64,000 nt of DNA from assembly GCF_025961225.1 (NCBI RefSeq), contig NZ_JAOQNG010000010.1, positions 300,501 to 364,500 of the forward strand. Direction: 5' to 3'. Position numbers and translations under genes: made by a program. Below are positions 17,722-26,937 of this stretch, piece after piece (the first letter of the stretch is position 1; every line of letters begins with the position of its first letter). A model generated the notes under the pieces. That model was not told the origin of the DNA. It ran no database searches and saw only the letters and a program-made list of their open reading frames with translations. The DNA is from Azospirillum canadense. GTDB taxonomy: Bacteria > Pseudomonadota > Alphaproteobacteria > Azospirillales > Azospirillaceae.

Positions 17722-18624
17722 TTAGCGGAACGCTCGCCGGCGTTCGATCTCCGCATCGAGGCGTTGGGCCAGGGTGGCGCTCACGCCCGTCATGGGCAGG
17801 CGGAGTTCGGGGCTGTCGATCAGCCCTTCGCGCCACAGCCAATGCTTCACCGGGGCCGGGTTCGGTTCCGCAAACAGCAGGCCGGTCAGGGTGACGATGG
17901 CGCGCCATTGGACAAGGGCCTCGGCCAGCCGGTCCTGCCGCAGCAGATCGCCCACCCGAGCGAAGGCCGCGGTCTCCACATGGGCCGACGCCAGGATGCC
18001 GCCATCCGCACCTTGGGCCAAGGCGGCGAAGTACGACGTATCCTCGCCGGTGAAGACCTGGAAGCCCGGGGGACGGCGGCACAGCAGGTCGAAACTTTGC
18101 CCGGCTTCGGCGCAGCAATCCTTCAGTCCGGTGATGCGGGGATGCTCCGCCAGCCTGAGCAGGGTGTCGTTGCTCATGTTCACGCCGGTGCGGTAGGGAA
18201 TGTTGTAGATCCACAGGGGCTGGTCCGCCGCCTCGGCGATGGCCAGGAAATGGTGGTACAGCCCTTCCTGCGATGGGCGCACGTAATAGGGGCAGGCGAT
18301 CAGGCAACCCGCCACCGGCAGGGTGGCGACGCGTCTCATGGCCTTGACCATCGTCCGGGTGTCGCTTCCGCTCAAGCCGATGAACAGGGTCGGGGCATGC
18401 CCGCACCCCGCCAGGGCTTCAGCCGATTCCACGGTCAGGCGGTGCAATTCGTCGTCGTCCAGCGCCAGGGCTTCGCCGGTCGTGGCGCCGAGGATCAGGC
18501 CATCCACCGGCAAATCGGCGTAATGACGGACCAAGCGGCGCAAGGAAGGAAAATCCACGGCGCCGTCGCGGAACGGCGTGATGAGTGGCAGCCAAATGCC
18601 GGAAGGGGTGGAAAGGGACGTCAT
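17722..18624 (-). CDS. dapA: DapA-family class I aldolase (4-hydroxy-tetrahydrodipicolinate synthase-like)
   Basis: A TIM-barrel protein of about 300 residues in the DHDPS/N-acetylneuraminate lyase family. GATTGEALALDDDE is the pyruvate-binding start, YNIPYRTGVNMS carries the active-site Tyr, and ITGLKDCCAE holds the Schiff-base Lys. The start at 18624 is supported by a CAGGAG site. DapA condenses pyruvate with aspartate semialdehyde in lysine and cell-wall synthesis, but paralogues cleave 2-keto-3-deoxy sugar acids. Location beside a chemoreceptor and a sugar operon rather than lysine genes makes a catabolic paralogue quite possible. Confidence 0.8.
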   Translation of the reverse strand: MTSLSTPSGIWLPLITPFRDGAVDFPSLRRLVRHYADLPVDGLILGATTGEALALDDDELHRLTVESAEALAGCGHAPTLFIGLSGSDTRTMVKAMRRVATLPVAGCLIACPYYVRPSQEGLYHHFLAIAEAADQPLWIYNIPYRTGVNMSNDTLLRLAEHPRITGLKDCCAEAGQSFDLLCRRPPGFQVFTGEDTSYFAALAQGADGGILASAHVETAAFARVGDLLRQDRLAEALVQWRAIVTLTGLLFAEPNPAPVKHWLWREGLIDSPELRLPMTGVSATLAQRLDAEIERRRAFR

Positions 18625-18862
18625 CGGTTCGTGCTCCTGTAAGTGGGACAGGAGGCGAAGCCGAACGCACCACGACCCCGCCTGGCCTGACGGGGTTGGG
18701 AAGACTGGTTGCAGCCGGAGTCGGCGCGCGTGGTCCCACAATCCCCGTTACGGGGATTTTTTCGACGTCTGCGAAAGGGAAGACCGCGTGCGCATGGTCG
18801 TCACGCTAAGTGAGCTGTGGCGCACTGTCAATCGCGCACGTTGCACGGTTGCCGACAGACCT
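18625..18862. other. Intergenic region upstream of the DapA-family gene
   Basis: About 240 bases between the aldolase start and the fru-operon terminator. I see no convincing open reading frame. It must carry the promoter of the minus-strand aldolase gene; no operator-like palindrome stood out beyond a short CCCCGTTACGGGG near 18742-18754. Confidence 0.4.
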
Positions 18863-18897
18863 CAAAAAAAGGGCCACGCGCAGCGATGCGCGTGGCC
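18863..18897 (-). terminator. Rho-independent terminator of the fruBKA operon
   Basis: GGCCACGCG (18872-18880) and CGCGTGGCC (18889-18897) form a perfect 9-bp GC-rich stem with an 8-base loop. On the minus strand the stem is followed by a run of seven T residues (A-run at 18864-18870 on the plus strand). It lies about 115 bp past the fruA stop, a classic intrinsic terminator for the operon. Confidence 0.8.
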
Positions 18898-18989
18898 TTA
18901 AGTCTAGGGAGGAAACGCCCTATGAGAGCGTGCTGCGCAGGGCAGCGGGGTCACCATAGCCGGGAGGATCCTGCGCGTCCACGGTTTCG

Positions 18990-19003
18990 TGTAATCGTTT
19001 ACA
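18990..19003. promoter_or_regulatory. FruR/Cra-like operator C, 3' of fruA
   Basis: TGTAATCGTTTACA differs from a perfect palindrome by one base pair and is the best of three copies of this motif in the window; the others are at 24370 and 24461 in the fru promoter region. It sits only 8 bp beyond the fruA stop, between that stop and the operon terminator. Confidence 0.55.
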
Positions 19004-19011
19004 GGACCCTG

Positions 19012-20784
19012 TTATGCGACCGCCTTGCCCGCAACCGCCGCAACCACGGCCGGACGTTTCAGGACGCGCAGGGCGATGGCGGTGGTCACCGTGCCGATGG
19101 CGATGGCGATGATGTAGCCGGCGAGGTGGGTGACGGCATTGGGGATCGGCAGCACGAAGACGCCGCCGTGCGGCACCTTCAGCTCCGCCCCGATCCCCAT
19201 GGAGATGGCGCCGGTCAGGGCGGCGCCCAGCACCAGGGCCGGGATGACGCGCAGCGGGTCGCGGGCGGCGAAGGGGATGGCGCCCTCCGTGATGAAGGCG
19301 ATGCCCAGCACGGCGGCGGCGTTGCCGGCCTCCCGCTCCTCGGCGGTGAAGCGGTCGGCGAACAGCTTGGTGGCGAGCGCGAGGCCCAACGGCGGCACCA
19401 TGCCCGCGGCCATGGCGGCGGCCATGGGGGTGTAGACCTGGCTGGCGATCAGGCCGGTGGAGAAAGCGTAGGCCGCCTTGTTGACCGGGCCGCCCATGTC
19501 GAAAGCCATCATCGCGCCGATCAGCAGGCCGAGCAGGATCGCGCTGCTGCCCTGCATCCCCTTCAACCAGGCGCTCATCACGGCCAGCGCCTCCGCCACC
19601 GGGGTGCCCACCACGTAGATCATGGCGAGGCCGGTGATCAGGGAGCCCAGCAGCGGCAGGATCAGTACCGGCTTCAGCCCCTCCAGGTTGCGGTGCAGCC
19701 GGATGTGTCGGTTCAGCCAGGCGGTGCCGTAGCCGGCGATGAAGCCCGCGGCGATGCCGCCCAGGAAACCGGCGCCAAGGTTGGCGGCCAGGAGGCCCCC
19801 GACCATGCCCGGCGTGATGCCCGGCCGGTCGGCGATGGAAAAGGCGATGTAGCCGGCCAGCGCCGGCACCATCAGGGCGAAGGCGCCCTTGGCACCGATC
19901 TGGAACAGCGCGTGCCCTAGCGTGCCCTGCTGGCTGTCCTCGACCACGTAGATGCCACTGAGCGCGAAGGCGATGGCGATCAGCAGGCCGCCGGTCACCA
20001 CGAAGGGCAGCATGAAGGACACGCCGGTCATCAGGTGCTTGTAGGGCCCGCTGCGCTGGGTCGCGCGCTCCGCCTTGCCGGCGGTGACCGCGTCGGTCAG
20101 GTGGGGCGAGGCTGCGTCCGCCGCGGCGCCGTAGGGGCTGGCCTCCGCCAGGGCGCGCTCGATCAGGGCGCGGCCGTCGTTGATGGCGGGCTTGGTCCCG
20201 CTGCGGAACAGGCGCTTTCCGGCGAAGCGGCTGAGGTCCACCTGCGTGTCAGCGGCGATCAGGACGAGGTCGGCGTCGCGGATCTCGTCGTCGGTCAGCG
20301 TGTCGCGGGCGCCGACCGACCCTTGCGTTTCCACCCGCACCCGGTGGCCCAGCGCCGCCGCCGCCTGCTGGATGCCCTCCGCCGCCATGAAGGTGTGGGC
20401 GATGCCCGTGGGGCAGGAGGTGATGGCGACGATCCGGCGCGTTCCGGTCGCGGCCGGTGCGGAGGCTGCCGCCGTCGTGGTGGCGGTGGAGAGCGCCTGC
20501 TCCAGCACCGCCCGCGCGTTGCCCAGCACGGCGTCGAGCGCCGCGGCCGTGCGCTTCAGGCCAGCGAAGCGTTCCTCCCCCAGGTCCCCGGAGCCGACCA
20601 GGATGACTCCCTGCGCGCGCTCCGCCGCGTTGGCGGGCAGTCCGTTGCGGATGCCGAGGCTGGTCCGCACCTCCACCTCGATGCTGTGGCCGAGCGAGAT
20701 CGCGGCCTTGCGCAAGGCTTCGGCGGCCAGGACGGCCTGGGTGCTGAGGTCGCCCGCGGCGACCACGGCCAGCATATTTGCCAT
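19012..20784 (-). CDS. fruA: PTS fructose-specific EIIBC component
   Basis: A protein of about 590 residues. An N-terminal EIIB' domain (MANMLAVVAAGDLSTQ) is followed by the catalytic EIIB domain with phospho-cysteine motif TSCPTGIAHTFMAAEG, and then a membrane EIIC domain (YKHLMTGVSFMLPFVVTGG; GFLGGIAAGFIAGY; AYAFSTGLIASQVYTP). It imports fructose and phosphorylates it to fructose 1-phosphate using phosphate relayed from FruB. The start at 20784 is chosen because of a GGGAGGAAAAC ribosome site directly before it. It is last in the fruB-fruK-fruA operon, 35 bp after fruK, and is followed by operator C and the terminator. Confidence 0.94.
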   Translation of the reverse strand: MANMLAVVAAGDLSTQAVLAAEALRKAAISLGHSIEVEVRTSLGIRNGLPANAAERAQGVILVGSGDLGEERFAGLKRTAAALDAVLGNARAVLEQALSTATTTAAASAPAATGTRRIVAITSCPTGIAHTFMAAEGIQQAAAALGHRVRVETQGSVGARDTLTDDEIRDADLVLIAADTQVDLSRFAGKRLFRSGTKPAINDGRALIERALAEASPYGAAADAASPHLTDAVTAGKAERATQRSGPYKHLMTGVSFMLPFVVTGGLLIAIAFALSGIYVVEDSQQGTLGHALFQIGAKGAFALMVPALAGYIAFSIADRPGITPGMVGGLLAANLGAGFLGGIAAGFIAGYGTAWLNRHIRLHRNLEGLKPVLILPLLGSLITGLAMIYVVGTPVAEALAVMSAWLKGMQGSSAILLGLLIGAMMAFDMGGPVNKAAYAFSTGLIASQVYTPMAAAMAAGMVPPLGLALATKLFADRFTAEEREAGNAAAVLGIAFITEGAIPFAARDPLRVIPALVLGAALTGAISMGIGAELKVPHGGVFVLPIPNAVTHLAGYIIAIAIGTVTTAIALRVLKRPAVVAAVAGKAVA

Positions 20785-20819
20785 GTTTTCCTCCCGGGCG
20801 GACACGCGCCCTTTCTTGA

Positions 20820-21785
20820 TTAAAGCGTGGTCACCTGGACCTGCGTGGCCAACGACCGGACCGCGTCGGCGCCGGGCAGGTTCGGCCCGAAGCAGCCGAG
20901 CTTGGCGGTCGCGAAGGCCACCGCCCGGCGGGCGACGCCCTCCGTTGAAAGACCGTCGCGGAAGGCGGCGATCAGGCCCGCCACCATGGCGTCGCCAGCG
21001 CCGACGGTGCTGAGTGCGGTCACCGCCGGCAGCCGGGCATGCAGGGCCGGCCCGTCCGCCACGAACAGGGCGCCGTCGGCCCCCAGCGACACCACCACCA
21101 TGCCGACCCCGCGGCCGTGCAGGTCGCGCGCCGCGGCCAGGAGGTCGGCATGTGTCGGAAGCGGCGTGCCGGCCCAGGCCTCCAGCTCGTGCCGGTTCGG
21201 CTTGATGCAGTAGGGCAGGGGACCGGCCCCCTCCGCCAGCGCCGACGCCAGCGGGGCACCGCTGCTGTCGAGGACGACGCGGGCTCCCTGCGCGTGCAGG
21301 TCGGCGGCCAGCGCCGCGTAGCTGTCGTCCGGCAGCCCGTCCGGCAGGCTTCCGGCCAGCAGAACCAAGGAGCCCGGCGCGACCAGGCGCTGGAGCGTTT
21401 CGCTGACCTGATCCATCGCGTCAGCGGTGGCGGTCAGGCCCGGCAGGTTGATGTCGGTCGTGTCGCCGCTGCCGAGGTCGGCGATCTTGATGTTGACGCG
21501 GGTTTCGCCGGGCAGCCGTACGAACAGGTCGGCGATGCCCTTGGCGGCGAACAGCGCCTCGAACGGTGCGGCGTTGTCGGCGCCGAGCAGGCCGGTAACG
21601 GCCACCGGCGTTCCCCAATCAGCAAGGCAGGAGGCGACGTTGACGCCTTTGCCCCCGGCGTTGCGGCGCACCGCCGTGGCCCGGTGGACCGTGCCGGGGC
21701 GCAGCGCCTGGACCGTGATGGTCTGGTCGATGGCCGGGTTCAGCGTCACGGTGATGACGGGCGCGTTGCCAGCGGGCGCGGTCAT
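20820..21785 (-). CDS. fruK: 1-phosphofructokinase
   Basis: A 321-residue PfkB-family kinase that converts fructose 1-phosphate from FruA into fructose 1,6-bisphosphate. The N-terminus VITVTLNPAIDQTI and GGKGVNVASCLADWG form the substrate site; the C-terminal STVGAGDAMVAGLIA contains the catalytic Asp and anion hole. The ATG at 21785 overlaps the fruB stop (ATGA), showing translational coupling. Order and strand match fruBKA operons in other proteobacteria. Confidence 0.95.
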   Translation of the reverse strand: MTAPAGNAPVITVTLNPAIDQTITVQALRPGTVHRATAVRRNAGGKGVNVASCLADWGTPVAVTGLLGADNAAPFEALFAAKGIADLFVRLPGETRVNIKIADLGSGDTTDINLPGLTATADAMDQVSETLQRLVAPGSLVLLAGSLPDGLPDDSYAALAADLHAQGARVVLDSSGAPLASALAEGAGPLPYCIKPNRHELEAWAGTPLPTHADLLAAARDLHGRGVGMVVVSLGADGALFVADGPALHARLPAVTALSTVGAGDAMVAGLIAAFRDGLSTEGVARRAVAFATAKLGCFGPNLPGADAVRSLATQVQVTTL

Positions 21786-24316
21786 GCCTCGCCTCCTTCC
21801 AGCGTGCCGTCCAGGGCGCGCACGGCGTCGGCGGTCTCGCAATCCAGCGCGCGCCGCGCCGCATCGCGCAGGGCGGACAGGTCGCTGGCGCGCAGCCGGT
21901 CCTTCACCCCCGGGATATCGCGCGGGGTCATGGACAGCTCCCGCACGCCCAGCCCGGTCAGCAGCGCCGCGCCGAACGGGTCGCCGGCGATGCCGCCGCA
22001 CACGCCGACCCAGCGCCCGTGCCGCTCCGCCCCCTCCACGGTCAGGCGGATCAGGCGCAGCACGGCCGGGTGCAGGCTGTCGGCCTCCGCGGCCAGTTCC
22101 GGATGCTGGCGGTCGATGGCCAGGGCGTATTGCGTCAGGTCGTTGGTGCCGATGGAGAAGAAGTCCACATGGCGGGCCAGCACGTCGGCCTGGATGGCGG
22201 CGGCCGGCACCTCCACCATGATGCCAAGCGGCACCGGCGGGGCGTCCAACTCCGCGCGGATGCGGTCACAGGCGGCGCGCAAGGTCTGCACCTCCGGCAA
22301 GGCCGTGATCATCGGGAACATGATGGATAGCGCATGGCCTGACGTGTCCCGCACCTTGGCGGCGCGGTAGAGGGCACGCAGCTGGGTGTCCAGCAGGTCC
22401 GGCCGGCGTAGCAGCAGGCGGGCGCCGCGCACGCCGAGGAACGGGTTCTCCTCATGCGGCAGCTGCAGGTGCGGCACCTGCTTGTCGCCGCCGATGTCCA
22501 GCGCGCGGACGATCAAGGGGCGGCCGTCCAGCGCCTCCAGCATGGTGCGGTAGGTCTCGAACTGCTCGTCCTCGCCGGGGGCCTCGGCGCGTTCCAGGAA
22601 CAGGAACTCCGTGCGCATCAGGCCGACGCTCTCGGCACCCTGCGACAGGGCCATGGCGACCTGATCGGGGCGGTTGACGTTGGCCCCGATCTCCACCTCG
22701 TGCCCGTCGCGGGTGCGGGCGGGGAGGCCGCGCCGGGCCTCCTCCTCCGCCTTGCGCGCCTGTTCCCGGTCGATCCAGGCGCGGGCCGACGCCACGTCCT
22801 CGTCCGACGGCGTCAGGTGCAACCGGCCTGCCTGCCCGTCGAGCACGGCGGGAGTGCCGTTCGCCAGCCCCAGCAGGGCGCCGCCGCCCGCCACCATGGC
22901 CGGCAGACCGAGCGTGCGCGCCAGGATGGCGGTGTGGGAGGTCGGGCCGCCCTGCGCGGTGGCGAGGCCGATCACCCGGCCCATGTCCAGCGCCGCGGTG
23001 TCCGATGGCGACAGGTCATCGGCGACGAGGATGCAGGGCGTGTCGGGCAGGTCGCGCATCGAGCCGATCCGCAGCGCCGGGTCGATGCGCGCCAGCACGC
23101 GCTGGCCCACGTCGCGCAGGTCGGCGGCGCGTGCAGCGAGCACCGGATTGTCGAGCGCCGATAGGCCATTGGCCGTCCGCTCCACCGCCTGATGCCACGA
23201 CCATGCCACCCCGTGCCCCTCCACCATCAGCTGGCAGGCGACGGTGACGAGGTCGGTGTCGTTCAGAAGCTCGGCCTGGGCGGTAAAGATCCCCGCTTCC
23301 GAGGGCCCCAGCCGGCGGGCGGTGTCGTCAGCCAGCGCCTTCAGATGCTGGCGGGTCAGGGTCAGCGCCTCGTGCAGCCGGTTGCCGCCCTCGATCAAGG
23401 AAACCGGCTGATCCGGCACGGTCAGCTCGGCCGACTGGAGAACATGGATCGGGCCGATGGCAAGGCCGGGGCTGGCCGGGATGCCGGCGACGGCGGGCAG
23501 GGCGCCCGGCGGCGTCCAGCCGCGCGTGGGTGTGCGAGCTTTCTGCGCCGCCGCGGCGGCGTCCGCCTGCTCCCGCGCGGTGAGGCGCGTGATGGTCGCC
23601 CTCACGCGGGCCAGCGCCGCGACGGCGTCCTCCCCCTCGGCCGACACGACCACGGAATCGCCGGCCCGCAGGCCAAGCTGCAGGAGCGCCACGAGCGCCT
23701 TGGCGTCGGCCACTTGGTCGCCGTGGCGAATCTGCACGCGGGCGGTGGACTGGCGGGCGGCCTCCACCCAAGCGGTCGCGGGGCGGGCGTGCAGGCCGGT
23801 GGGGTAGTCGACCACCCACTCGAACCGTTCCGCCAGATCACGGCCGGGGGCGGATGGGGGCGCGCTCGGCTGGTCCTCGTTCAGGGCGGCGAGCAGTGCG
23901 GAGGGATCGGTGGCCGTGAACAGGCCGGTCAGGCGCGCCTCGTCCTGCATCAGGCGGGTCAGGCGCCGCAGCACCGCCAGATGCGAATCCGACTGCGCGG
24001 CGATGGCGACCACGAGTTGGGCGGTCTGGCCGGGGTTCCACTCCACCCCCTGGGGCACCTGCAGGATGGCGATGCCGTTGCGGCGGACGAGGTTGCGGTC
24101 CTCCACCATGCCGTGGGGAATGGCGACGCCGTGGCCGAGGAAGGTGTTCGCAACCGCCTCCCGCCGCAGCATGCTGTCGGCGTAGGCCGGATCGATGCAG
24201 CCAGCGGCGATGAGCAGCTGGGCGGCTTCCCCGATGGCGTCCCCTTTGCTGGCGGGCCGGGCGTTCAGCCGGACGAGGTCGGGGGGCAGGGTCGCGGTCA
24301 GCGTTTCGGGTGCCAT
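21782..24316 (-). CDS. fruB: Multiphosphoryl transfer protein (EIIA-Fru, HPr and enzyme I fused)
   Basis: An 844-residue cytoplasmic fusion. Residues 1 to about 150 are EIIA (phospho-His in FLGHGVAIPHGM), then an HPr domain with DYPTGLHARPATAW, then a full enzyme I from about 280 (GIPASPGLAIGPIHV; active-site GGPTSHTAILARTLGLPA; MRTEFLFLERAEAPGEDEQF; C-terminal PEP site IGTNDLTQYALAIDR and GVCGGIAGDP). It takes phosphate from PEP to FruA without a separate PTS. A GGAGGAG site precedes the ATG at 24316. It is the first gene of the operon; operators A and B lie between it and the divergent regulator. Confidence 0.95.
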   Translation of the reverse strand: MAPETLTATLPPDLVRLNARPASKGDAIGEAAQLLIAAGCIDPAYADSMLRREAVANTFLGHGVAIPHGMVEDRNLVRRNGIAILQVPQGVEWNPGQTAQLVVAIAAQSDSHLAVLRRLTRLMQDEARLTGLFTATDPSALLAALNEDQPSAPPSAPGRDLAERFEWVVDYPTGLHARPATAWVEAARQSTARVQIRHGDQVADAKALVALLQLGLRAGDSVVVSAEGEDAVAALARVRATITRLTAREQADAAAAAQKARTPTRGWTPPGALPAVAGIPASPGLAIGPIHVLQSAELTVPDQPVSLIEGGNRLHEALTLTRQHLKALADDTARRLGPSEAGIFTAQAELLNDTDLVTVACQLMVEGHGVAWSWHQAVERTANGLSALDNPVLAARAADLRDVGQRVLARIDPALRIGSMRDLPDTPCILVADDLSPSDTAALDMGRVIGLATAQGGPTSHTAILARTLGLPAMVAGGGALLGLANGTPAVLDGQAGRLHLTPSDEDVASARAWIDREQARKAEEEARRGLPARTRDGHEVEIGANVNRPDQVAMALSQGAESVGLMRTEFLFLERAEAPGEDEQFETYRTMLEALDGRPLIVRALDIGGDKQVPHLQLPHEENPFLGVRGARLLLRRPDLLDTQLRALYRAAKVRDTSGHALSIMFPMITALPEVQTLRAACDRIRAELDAPPVPLGIMVEVPAAAIQADVLARHVDFFSIGTNDLTQYALAIDRQHPELAAEADSLHPAVLRLIRLTVEGAERHGRWVGVCGGIAGDPFGAALLTGLGVRELSMTPRDIPGVKDRLRASDLSALRDAARRALDCETADAVRALDGTLEGGEA

Positions 24317-24369
24317 GGCGGGTCCGTCTCCTCCAACTGATTTTTTGTAGGCCGTTGCAGCGCTGTTAT

Positions 24370-24383
24370 TGAAAACGATTACA
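24370..24383. promoter_or_regulatory. FruR/Cra-like operator A, fruB side
   Basis: TGAAAACGATTACA lies 54 bp before the fruB start. It matches the consensus TGTAAACGTTTACA at 12 of 14 positions and shares the AACG-TTACA core with operators B and C. Position suggests repression of fruBKA. Confidence 0.65.
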
Positions 24384-24460
24384 GTGACGTTGTCAACGCG
24401 CCGAATACCAGATGCGCCTTGCGCATTCGGATGAAATGGGCGAATCTGAGGCATCGGCAT

Positions 24461-24474
24461 TGGTAACGTTTACA
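24461..24474. promoter_or_regulatory. FruR/Cra-like operator B, regulator side
   Basis: TGGTAACGTTTACA lies 15 bp before the ATG of the LacI-family regulator and matches the same palindrome at 12 of 14 positions. Binding here would block the regulator's own transcription, giving autoregulation. Confidence 0.65.
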
Positions 24475-24488
24475 GAGACGACCGCAGG

Positions 24489-25502
24489 ATGACTGTCAGC
24501 ATCAAGGACGTGGCGCAAAAGGCCGGGGTTTCCGTCGCCACCGTGTCGCGGGTGTTGGGCAGCGGCCCGGTCAGCGACGCGCTGCGCGCGCGGGTGGAGG
24601 AGGCGGTTGCCGCCACCGGCTACCGCCCGAATCTGTCCGCGCGGCGGTTGCGGTCACAGCACAGCCAGACCATCGGGCTGATCGTGTCGGACATCCGCAA
24701 CCCCTTCTTCACCGCGGTCAGCCGCGCGGTGGAGGACGCGGCGTTCCAGGCCGGCATGCGGGTGATCCTGTGCAACACCGACGAGAACCCGGACCGCGAG
24801 GCGATGTACCTGCGCCTGATGCAGGAAGAGCGGGTCACCGGCCTGATCTTCGCGCCGACGCGTGCCACGCTGGCGCGGCTCGACCGCGCCGGGCTGGATT
24901 TCCCGGTGGTGCTGATCGACCGCAGCGGGCCGTCCGGCCTATATGATTCCGTGGTGCTGGACAACCAGCAGGCCGCCGCGGCGCTGGTCGGCCACCTGCA
25001 CGCCCAGGGCTACCGGCGCATCGCCGGGCTGTTCGGCAACACCAGCACCACCGCGGTGGAGCGGCACGGCGGCTATCACGCGGCGATGGTCGCGCACGGA
25101 CTGACGCCCGACGCCCGCTTCGTTCCGCCCTACGCCGACGCTGCGGAGGCGGAGGTGGCGGGCTGGCTCGCCGACATACAAAATCCAGGTGCGGTGCGGC
25201 CCGAGGCGGTGATGGTCAGCAACAGTCTGCTGCTGATGGGGGTGGTGAAGGCCGTGCGGAAGCATGGCTTGTCGATCCCCGGTGATCTGGCCCTGGCCGG
25301 GTTCGACAACGAAGCGTGGACGGAGCTGGTGGGGCCGGGGCTGACGGTCATCGAGCAGCCCGTCCACGAGATCGGCGCCGCCGCCATGAACCTGCTGTTC
25401 GAGCGGTTGGAGGCCCCGGACCGCCCCACCCGCAAGGTGGTGCTGAGCGGAACCTGCGTCGTCCGGGGCTCGACGGCGCCGTTGGAAACGTTTCGGGTTT
25501 GA
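24489..25502 (+). CDS. fruR: LacI-family fructose operon regulator (FruR/Cra type)
   Basis: A 337-residue repressor. The helix-turn-helix SIKDVAQKAGVSVATVSRVLGS occupies residues 3-24, the hinge helix YRPNLSARRLRS follows, and the sensor domain starts IGLIVSDIRNPFFTAVSRAVE. Such proteins normally release DNA when they bind fructose 1-phosphate. It is divergent from fruB with operators on both sides of the shared 172-bp region, so control of fruBKA and of itself is expected. A strong GC hairpin at 25511-25545 follows its stop. Confidence 0.88.
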   Translation: MTVSIKDVAQKAGVSVATVSRVLGSGPVSDALRARVEEAVAATGYRPNLSARRLRSQHSQTIGLIVSDIRNPFFTAVSRAVEDAAFQAGMRVILCNTDENPDREAMYLRLMQEERVTGLIFAPTRATLARLDRAGLDFPVVLIDRSGPSGLYDSVVLDNQQAAAALVGHLHAQGYRRIAGLFGNTSTTAVERHGGYHAAMVAHGLTPDARFVPPYADAAEAEVAGWLADIQNPGAVRPEAVMVSNSLLLMGVVKAVRKHGLSIPGDLALAGFDNEAWTELVGPGLTVIEQPVHEIGAAAMNLLFERLEAPDRPTRKVVLSGTCVVRGSTAPLETFRV

Positions 25503-25510
25503 AGAACGAC

Positions 25511-25545
25511 GGCCCGGCCGCCGGCGGAGTGCCGGCGATCGGGCC
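25511..25545. terminator. GC-rich hairpin between convergent genes
   Basis: GGCCCG at 25511 pairs with CGGGCC at 25540-25545, and CGCCGGC with GCCGGCG inside it, giving an interrupted stem of about 13 bp with a short loop. It lies between the converging regulator and acyltransferase genes and could end both transcripts. No T-run is present. Confidence 0.5.
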
Positions 25546-25563
25546 GCGCGGGCTGTCGGGCGC

Positions 25564-26649
25564 TTACGCGGAATCCTTCAGCAGCCGCGGCCAGCTCCAC
25601 ACCGCGAGGTGGCCGGGCCGCAGGGCGCGAAACAGCCCGATGGCCGGCTTCTCCGCCACCCGGTGGAAGGCAAGGCCGACCGCGACCGGAACGACCACCA
25701 GCGCGGCGAACAAGGCCCAGTCCGGAACCATGCCGCCGACCGCGGTGCGGAAGGTGGCGTTCAAGATGAGCGACTGCACCACCGCGTGCACCAGATAGAT
25801 GCCGTAGGAAGCCGCTCCCCCCAGCACCAGCCAGGAGGGCACCCGAAGGCGGCCCGACCGCTCCAACTCCGCCATGCCCAGGATGATCAGCACCGAACTG
25901 ACGCCGTACAAGCACCGCTGAACGTCCCACCGGACGTCAACCGACAGTTCCAGCACCCAACTGGCGACCACGACCGCCAGCCCGAGCGCAAGGACCAGGC
26001 CTGCCCGCGGAACCGTTACGCGCCGCAGCAGCCACGCGCAGCCGATGCCGAGGATGAACAGGACGTTGTAGAGGCTGAGCAGGAAGCTGCCCGGAAACGG
26101 CAGGTTCCAGACGTATTGATTGATCAGGATCAGCGCGATCCAGACCCCCATCATGATGGGCAGCAGGCGGCGGCTGAGGATGCACAGCGCGAAGATCGCG
26201 TAGAACAGAACCTCGTGCGTCAACGTCCAGGCCACACCCAGCACCGGCTGGGACGTCTGCGGCACCAGGAAGGCCGACATGGCGATGTAGCTCCAGTCGC
26301 GCTTGTCCGCGCTGCCCATGCCGGTCAGCAGGTACATCGGGACGAGAACCGCCAGCACAATCCAGTACGGAACGAAGATGCGCGAAATGCGCCGCCACAG
26401 GTAACCGCCCAGGCGCTCGGGATGACCGAGATCGTCCGCGTGGGCGTGCATGATGATGAAGCCGCTCAGCACGAAGAAGAACTCGACCCCCATATGCCCG
26501 GGGAAGAAAAAGCTGCGCAGCGGCTGGTACCCGAGAAATCGCGCTTCCTGCGGAATGAGCGTCGCGTGATGCAAAACGACCAGGATCGCGGCCACGAAAC
26601 GGCCAAACTCTAATGACCTTATTTTGTGAGGCGTATTGTTGATGTCCAC
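25564..26649 (-). CDS. Acyltransferase 3 family membrane protein (OafA/ExoZ-like)
   Basis: An inner-membrane O-acyltransferase of about 361 residues with some ten membrane helices. The family signature is clear: SLEFGRFVAAILVVLHHAT (catalytic His) near the N-terminus and HMGVEFFFVLSGFIIMHAH further on. It would acetylate a surface polysaccharide, exopolysaccharide or lipid sugar. The GTG at 26649 is preferred because GAGGG lies seven bases upstream; a TTG at 26655 is an alternative. No glycosyltransferases are adjacent, so the acceptor is unknown. It stands at the left edge of the lower-GC accessory stretch. Confidence 0.85.
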   Translation of the reverse strand: MDINNTPHKIRSLEFGRFVAAILVVLHHATLIPQEARFLGYQPLRSFFFPGHMGVEFFFVLSGFIIMHAHADDLGHPERLGGYLWRRISRIFVPYWIVLAVLVPMYLLTGMGSADKRDWSYIAMSAFLVPQTSQPVLGVAWTLTHEVLFYAIFALCILSRRLLPIMMGVWIALILINQYVWNLPFPGSFLLSLYNVLFILGIGCAWLLRRVTVPRAGLVLALGLAVVVASWVLELSVDVRWDVQRCLYGVSSVLIILGMAELERSGRLRVPSWLVLGGAASYGIYLVHAVVQSLILNATFRTAVGGMVPDWALFAALVVVPVAVGLAFHRVAEKPAIGLFRALRPGHLAVWSWPRLLKDSA

Positions 26650-26937
26650 AATCAAAGCCCTCGCGGTGTGTCGCGTCGAGCCTGGAACATACGCATACTA
26701 AGAAATTTTAATGCGGGTGCATTATTGTAGGTTAAGCGTATCGATGGGGGTAGGGCTGATGGTCTTGCTTCATGCCTTCTGGACGGAGGAATGAACAAGA
26801 CCATGTGCGTCGGCCGGCGTCGTGACGGACCACCATCGGTTCCCATGTGGTATCACTCTCCACCGTAGGGCTTCGCGTCAGAATAGGACGCGGGAGAAGC
26901 AAACGAAGGGTGTTGATGTAAGTATACGATCATCCAG
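26650..26937. other. AT-rich intergenic region at the start of the accessory stretch
   Basis: About 290 bases with visibly lower GC than the DNA to the left. It must hold promoters for the acyltransferase (minus) and perhaps for the zinc-ribbon protein (plus). I see no supported gene, tRNA or att-like repeat in it. Confidence 0.4.

Noticed and set aside
18817..19920. 367-codon plus-strand frame across the fru terminator
   Set aside because: It runs through the terminator hairpin and antisense to fruA, with no motif.
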